From contig NZ_JAFIDN010000011.1 in the NCBI RefSeq assembly GCF_017921895.1, forward strand, positions 62,001-126,000: DNA of 64,000 bases, given 5' to 3'. Both the position numbers and the translations under genes were made by a program. The first letter of the stretch is position 1, and each line of letters begins with the position of its first letter. This document shows positions 62,402 to 64,000 of this stretch, in pieces. The stretch is from Natronogracilivirga saccharolytica (GTDB lineage Bacteria; Bacteroidota; Rhodothermia; Balneolales; Natronogracilivirgulaceae). The notes below the pieces were generated by a model. The model ran no database searches and was not told where the DNA came from. It was given only the letters and a program-made list of their open reading frames with translations.

Positions 62402-63778
62402 TTACTCCACATAATCCCCAAGCAGCTCAAAAAACCGGGCGGATGTCTTCATGCCGCGCTCGAAATCCTTGAGATGGAAATGCTCATTGGGTGAATGGAT
62501 GGAGTCGGAATTGAGTCCCAGTCCCATCAGAATGGTCGTGGCATTCAGCGTTTTGGCAAAATCAGCCACAATGGGGATGGATCCGCCCTCGCGGCTGAAC
62601 AGCGCCTGCTTGCCGTAAACATCTTCAAAAGCTGCCGCAGCGGCTTTCAGACCGTAGAAATCGAGATCCACCAGGACGGGGTGGCCGCCGTGGTGTTCGC
62701 GCACGTCAATACGCACACCGGGAGGCTTGATTTCCTGCATATAGGCATCGATCAGATGGAAGATTTCCTTTGGTTCCTGATCGGGCACAAGCCGGGTGCT
62801 GATTTTTGCTCCTGCTTTGCCGGGCAGGACGGTCTTGGCGCCTTCGCCCTGATAACCGCCCCAGATGCCGTTCACATCCAGTGAGGGGCGTCCGCTGACC
62901 CGCTCGAGTGTCGAATAACCCTTCTCTCCGAACGCTTCATCAATGTCCAGCTCTTTGTTGTAGGCTTCCTGATCGAACGGAAGCTGTGCATAGGCTTCGC
63001 GCTCTTTTTCGGTCAGAGGCCGGACATTGTCATAAAAACCGGGTATCTGAACCACGCCGTTTTCATCCTTGAGTTTTGCGATCATTTCGCACAGTGCATT
63101 GACCGGATTCTGAACGCCGCCGCCGTAAACTCCGGAATGGAGATCCCGGTTGGGGCCGGTTACCGTGACTTCGAGATACATCAGACCGCGCAGGCCGTAG
63201 GTGATAGACGGGGTGTCCTTGGCGAACATGGCGGTATCGGAGACCAGAACCATGTCACAGGCAAGCCGCTCTTTATTAGCTGCCAGAAAAGGTACCAGAC
63301 TCGGCGAACCGATCTCCTCCTCGCCTTCGATGATAAATTTTACGTTGACGGGAAGTTCGGTGCCGGTTTTAAGAAACGATTCAATGGCCTTGATATGGGC
63401 AAACGACTGGCCTTTGTCGTCACTGGCGCCGCGTGCATAGATTTTGCCATCCCGCACGGTAGGCTCGAACGGGGGTGTTTTCCATTCATCCAGCGGATCC
63501 GGCGGCTGGACATCGTAATGACCATAAATGAGTACCGTTGGCTTGTCCGGACCCGCTTCGAGATGTTCGGCCAGCACGATCGGGTGTCCGTCCGTCTCTT
63601 CAATGCTCACATTGTTGAGGCCGATTCGCTCCAGCTGTCCGGCCACATATTTTGCGGCGCTGTGTACATCTTCCTTATGCGCGGGATCGGCACTGATGCT
63701 CGGGATACGCAGCAGCTTGAACAGCTCTTCCTTGAAGGTTTCCTGATGTTCGTTCAGATAATCCAAAGGTGTACTCAT
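62402..63778 (-). CDS. M20 family dipeptidase/aminoacylase
   Basis: 458 residues, full M20 length. Metal-ligand motifs in order: YGHYDVQPPDP (residues 85-95), SDDKGQ near 113 and EGEEEIGSPSL near 151. GVYGGGVQNPVNALCEMI is the dimerisation-loop context. Closest in style to dipeptidases annotated as PepV/CNDP-like. It is cytoplasmic, would cleave dipeptides with two zinc or manganese ions, and is convergent with panD. Confidence 0.92.
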   Translation of the reverse strand: MSTPLDYLNEHQETFKEELFKLLRIPSISADPAHKEDVHSAAKYVAGQLERIGLNNVSIEETDGHPIVLAEHLEAGPDKPTVLIYGHYDVQPPDPLDEWKTPPFEPTVRDGKIYARGASDDKGQSFAHIKAIESFLKTGTELPVNVKFIIEGEEEIGSPSLVPFLAANKERLACDMVLVSDTAMFAKDTPSITYGLRGLMYLEVTVTGPNRDLHSGVYGGGVQNPVNALCEMIAKLKDENGVVQIPGFYDNVRPLTEKEREAYAQLPFDQEAYNKELDIDEAFGEKGYSTLERVSGRPSLDVNGIWGGYQGEGAKTVLPGKAGAKISTRLVPDQEPKEIFHLIDAYMQEIKPPGVRIDVREHHGGHPVLVDLDFYGLKAAAAAFEDVYGKQALFSREGGSIPIVADFAKTLNATTILMGLGLNSDSIHSPNEHFHLKDFERGMKTSARFFELLGDYVE

Positions 63779-63814
63779 GGTAAAAAAGTTTGGTAAATGG
63801 TTTTAATGTAAAGG

Positions 63815-64000
63815 TCATAACTCGCAGACGGCGGTGTCCGGAACCCAGCCCCGTGCGCCGTTGCGCAGCCGGACATGCACCCAGTCGTCATGCTGTCTGC
63901 TTTTTCTCACATCCAATGTAACAGTATATGCCTCATAAGCCAAATCACCGTCGTATGCTTCCGGTTCTGATCCGGCCAGGGTGAGGGCGGTCGGTTCGGG
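63815..64000 (-). CDS. C-terminal part of an SH3-domain protein (cut by window end)
   Basis: The minus-strand frame from the window edge to TGA at 63815 encodes 61 residues ending in a bacterial SH3 motif: DVRKSRQHDDWVHVRLRNG followed by ARGWVPDTAVCEL. The remaining N-terminal part lies outside the window. Such domains end many exported or TPR-containing proteins in Bacteroidota relatives. Nothing more can be said about this gene. Confidence 0.6.
   Translation of the reverse strand, partial: PEPTALTLAGSEPEAYDGDLAYEAYTVTLDVRKSRQHDDWVHVRLRNGARGWVPDTAVCEL

Overview
The window looks like chromosomal DNA of a Balneolota/Rhodothermota-type bacterium (FCB group, relatives of Bacteroidota). Two very large secreted proteins carry the YPNPFN...-type C-terminal sorting domain of the type IX secretion system. 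There is a SusC/SusD pair, a CarboxypepD-plug TonB receptor and a SpmA/SpmB pair. Many genes lack a clear Shine-Dalgarno, and a few Bacteroidota-type TAnnTTTG promoter boxes can be picked out. Secreted proteins and linkers are rich in Asp/Glu, which suits a marine or halophilic life. No rRNA, tRNA, CRISPR array, insertion sequence or prophage was seen.

Layout. 1-9.8 kb: a T9SS-sorted secreted protein, acyl-ACP thioesterase, TonB receptor and a membrane AraC-type regulator. 9.9-12.8 kb: an accessory patch with a deletion-damaged Phd/PIN toxin-antitoxin pair, a 5'-truncated McrC-like nuclease, a hairpin array, a 10-bp-period repeat array and an intact orphan PD-(D/E)XK nuclease. 12.9-14.1 kb: fatty acid desaturase. 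14.7-21.2 kb: a glycan cluster of two GT4 glycosyltransferases and two GH130 enzymes, with a tandem repeat array at every intergenic junction and a four-helix-bundle (23S IVS-type) gene lying between inverted heptamer arrays. 21.7-24.4 kb: two DoxX proteins, an internally deleted DUF805 protein, a tiny lipoprotein candidate and a THUMP RNA methyltransferase. 24.5-28.9 kb: a lipoprotein plus a 1164-residue T9SS protein with a possible papain-fold core. 29.4-31.3 kb: a CarH-like B12 light-sensor module translationally coupled to a histidine kinase. 31.3-40.4 kb: YajQ, a serine hydrolase, and a GH42 + SusC/SusD glycan-uptake locus. 40.5-64 kb: mostly core genes (SDR/DUF2867, two OMPs, MFS, RimO, RsmF-like, MscS, SecG, SRAP, CPBP, DEAD helicase, M48, GH3, SpmBA, trans-sulfuration enzyme, 2-oxoacid dehydrogenase E2, PanC-PanD, M20 peptidase, and an SH3-domain gene cut by the window end).

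How genes work together. The GT4/GH130 cluster probably makes and recycles an oligo- or polysaccharide, plausibly a mannose-type glycan, because GH130 enzymes act on beta-mannosides. GH42 with SusC/SusD would import and cleave a beta-galactoside. The B12 module and kinase most simply form one cytoplasmic light/B12-responsive signalling pair. PanC and PanD give pantothenate for CoA. The most unusual parts are the repeat-punctuated glycan cluster, the B12-sensor/kinase pair and the 10-11.5 kb accessory patch.
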